This document shows, in pieces, positions 61,440-64,000 of a stretch of DNA of 64,000 nucleotides. The notes beneath the pieces were generated by a model that did no database searches, had not been told where the DNA came from, and was given only the letters and a program-made list of their open reading frames with translations. Positions within the stretch are counted from its first letter, which is position 1; the number at the start of each line of letters is the position of its first letter. Position numbers and translations under genes: made by a program. Origin of the DNA: Lumnitzera littorea (taxonomy: Eukaryota > Streptophyta > Magnoliopsida > Myrtales > Combretaceae); assembly GCA_024138015.1 (NCBI GenBank), contig JAMXBB010000007.1:73049703-73113702 (forward strand). The letters are read 5' to 3'.

Positions 61440-62990
61440 ACGTTCTTAGTGAGAAGCAAGCGACCCAGTAGAAGGGAAAAAGGTTGATAACTTATATTCA
61501 TTTCGAAGATCGATTTAAGATCATAGGATTTGTGAGGAGAGAGATTCTATGGGAACAATGGCAAAGGATTAAAAAATATATGTTATAGATGTGATTTTGC
61601 TTGCTAATAGATGTAATGGGCAACCTCTATCACTTAAAACCCAAGAAGGGGTATTTATGAAGAAACATATTGCTGAGATTTCTTAGTTGCAAGTTTTCGC
61701 CCACCATGGCCAAAACTACCTGTGAACAACTCGAACTTAATTCTTTATTTACTCAAGTTTGAACAGTTGAGTTAATCGAGCTTAAGATGAACATACATAC
61801 ATCTAGAGTCTAAGTTGAATTTGGATTATTATAATTATAAGAAAATAACATTTTATATAAATTAAATCTAAATAAGTTTAATCAAGTCAATCTCGACTAT
61901 TTTGACTATTATTTTTAAGTCAAGTTTGAACTCAAAATTTTGAATTTAATTAACTTCAAATATAAACTCTGTGCAATAAACAGATTTACCTTTCACATGT
62001 TAGGATTAATTTACTATAAATAGATGGTACGTTGTAATGCTTTGGACAACCTTTGAATTAATAAAAGTATTTAATATTGAGTTTAGCTCATCAATACACG
62101 GACTCGGGATGGATTTCTTATCTTAATGCGTTCGGGTGCAACTTAGAATTAGAGCAACGGATCCTCTTCTCATTTTTCCGTCAAATCAGGATATACAACC
62201 ATGAATTGTAAAGCTTGAAATTATATTTTTGAATTAATCATCAACATATTGGTGTCTCTTCCAAATAAATTATTCAAAGCATTGCCATGACCTTGCACCA
62301 AATGCGCACACGCACGTCCACCCAATGATGATGTGATTTATTAATAGGCATTTTTAAACCTTCAAGCTCACGTCTAAACTGACCTTGTTGCACCATCTAG
62401 AGAAAGGCTGAAGTATAGGTTAGGCCTAGTATGCCAATCTCCTTGTGATCTGAGCCTATTAGATGCTCGATTATATGAATCATTAAGTCCACTTAACCAA
62501 CTTAGGACAGGTAGGCCTACAAGGCCACGGTGACCCTAAGCTTTGAGAACACTTGCTATAAGCAAGTCTCATAATTTACTATCTCGAATTGAAGCATTAT
62601 AACGTAACCACCTTAACAGTTACTTACCAAATCAATATTTTCAATTTAAGAAGCAGTTGCTTAACATATCTTGATGCAATTTCCTAATTTAGAGATATGA
62701 TCTAAAGATATGATACAATGCATCTTTCCTAAAGAATTTTGGCCTTATTCTCTATAAATAGGGATAAAGCCTTCAAGTATGAAGATTTATAATTTGATTC
62801 AACTGTTATTCCATATTTTTTTACTACTCAACTGATTTGAGCATCAAAATACCTACGCTAGAGATCCCTCTTGTGTGTTTTTTATAGGTTTTGTTGCTTC
62901 AAGTTTAGTTGAAGACCAAAAGTTTTGGAATTGAACCTATTGGCTTAGTTCTTTTATGCCGGTAGAATCTACAATCAATAGTTTTCAAAA
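61440..62990 (+). other. LTR-like debris, unclassified
   Basis: Two promoter-leader-like blocks without coding frames. One has ctataaataga (about 62015) and ends with gaattagagcaac near 62145, which weakly recalls a primer site. The other has ctctataaataggg near 62750 and a leader (ttactactcaactgatttgagcatc, broken at 62820-62850) of a kind common in plant gypsy LTRs. No matching partner LTR was found, so element ends cannot be set. 61725-61960 is actcgaac / caagtttgaac low-complexity text. Confidence 0.35.
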
Positions 62991-63069
62991 TAACTATCAT
63001 TATATGTATATAATATGTTATGTGTGATAACAATTTCATTTATTACCAACCTATACTAATACCTAACGA

Positions 63070-63375
63070 TTAAAGGGTATGAAAAATCTACCTATCAATA
63101 ATAGGTTTTTGAAATTATATAGTACGTAACGTGTAATACAATTCCAATCACCAAAATATCTCAATGAGCGATACTCAAATGGTGCTTCCAAAAGGTACAA
63201 AAAACCTACCTATCAATAATAGATGTTCGAGAATACATATGGATAAACATCAAAATTGACAACAATATCTAATTTCGTCACAGAGAAGATCAATAAGGCT
63301 AATACGTGGAGGTTAATCTTAGGACAGTTCTAAAACAAGGCATGTGCACCTGATGGAAAGGACTACTAATGTATA
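63070..63375 (+). repeat. Internal 118-bp duplication plus right copy of the duplicated block
   Basis: ctacctatcaataatag occurs at 63088 and again at 63206, 118 bp apart, with similar text on both sides. 63181-63375 is the right copy of the block at 60913-61085, including ggctaatacgtggaggttaa. A (TA)n run follows near 63372-63386. Confidence 0.65.
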
Positions 63376-63386
63376 TATATATATAT

Positions 63387-64000
63387 GCCCTAATGACAAA
63401 CAGCGTCATCAAAAGCTCTGCAAAGATGCTTTGAATCACAGCAACTATGAAGAAAAAAACATGACCTAGAGGCTAGGGCCTTTTAAGAGATTTTGAACCC
63501 AACACTTGGAAAGGTTTGGCTTTATTCTCGGCAGTTGTGTTACGACATTAGATGCTTTGTTACTTAGTAGTTCATCTTCCCTTTTAATAACGGAGTTTGT
63601 GCGTCTTTAATAAGGGAAGTTCATGTTCGACCACGTTCTAGAGCTGAAGGGAAAAGGAATATGTACAATAGACTTGCTTGCAAAGTTAATAGAGGGCGTG
63701 GGAGTTCTAAGCAACAAGAGAATTCGCCTTGTAAATTATTCAGATTCGATTTATTTAAGATTATTTTAACTTTAATCGAAATCGACTAGATTTATTTAAA
63801 TAACTAACCAAACTCAAAACTTGAGCTAATTTAGATATCTAATTGTCAGCATGTAAGAGAATCTCTACCTGCCATTCATATGAAAGTTCGATTTTGCTAA
63901 AAACGTGATTAAGAAATAATTTTTTTTTTCTAGTAAATAAGTATCGACAAGCTTGAACTTATCAGTTACTAAATTCAGTATCTAGTTATAAACATTTCAA
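63387..64000. other. Terminal intergenic segment
   Basis: No gene or transposon end is recognised. aaactcaaaacttgagct near 63800 belongs to the same low-complexity style as 61725-61960. Confidence 0.4.

Overview
The window is nuclear DNA from a flowering plant, most likely a eudicot. The evidence is AT-rich sequence, one intronless gene for a plant-specific arginine-rich CCCH tandem zinc finger protein, and about 45 kb of plant Ty3/gypsy LTR retrotransposons in several lineages. The species cannot be fixed from the sequence alone. There are no bacterial operons, CRISPR arrays, rRNA genes or convincing intact tRNA genes.

Layout. 1-12340 is a decayed Tat/Ogre-like retroelement: a gag remnant at 214-774, two tandem-repeat arrays with 39- and 84-bp periods, and an LTR. 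That LTR is split by a complete but dead gypsy element (E1, 4759-10860) with a 5-bp target duplication. 12341-19480 is the gene island. It holds one convincing gene, a CCCH tandem zinc finger protein on the minus strand (17305-18420), with a TATA box and a possible overlapping upstream ORF. 19481-22730 is a decayed gag-like element (E5). It is joined to a 5'-truncated gypsy element (E2, 22731-27404) that keeps its pol region and 3' LTR. 28517-35306 is the 3' part of an Athila-like element.

36346-58336 is a nested stack. The outermost layer is a Tekay/Del-like chromovirus (E4) with 2.1-kb LTRs and a chromodomain remnant. Its gag is interrupted by a minus-strand Tat-like solo LTR (about 39545-41825). 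Its 3' LTR is interrupted by a second complete gypsy element (E3, 46584-57133). The integrase region of E3 is in turn interrupted by a 3.8-kb probable solo LTR (51951-55770). 58337-64000 is intergenic, with microsatellites, LTR-like debris, a diverged duplicated block and one unrecognised 143-codon ORF.

How it works together. The zinc finger gene is probably the only functional gene, an RNA-binding stress and hormone regulator by family. The retroelements are all coding-dead. Many of their in-frame stops are readable as C-to-T or G-to-A changes in Trp, Gln and Arg codons, as expected from decay of methylated DNA. All seven internal-region-bearing elements lie on the plus strand. I found no previously undescribed system. 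The most informative signals are the nested-insertion record, the tandem arrays beside the Tat-like LTR, the upstream ORF of the zinc finger gene, and the duplicated block near the right end.
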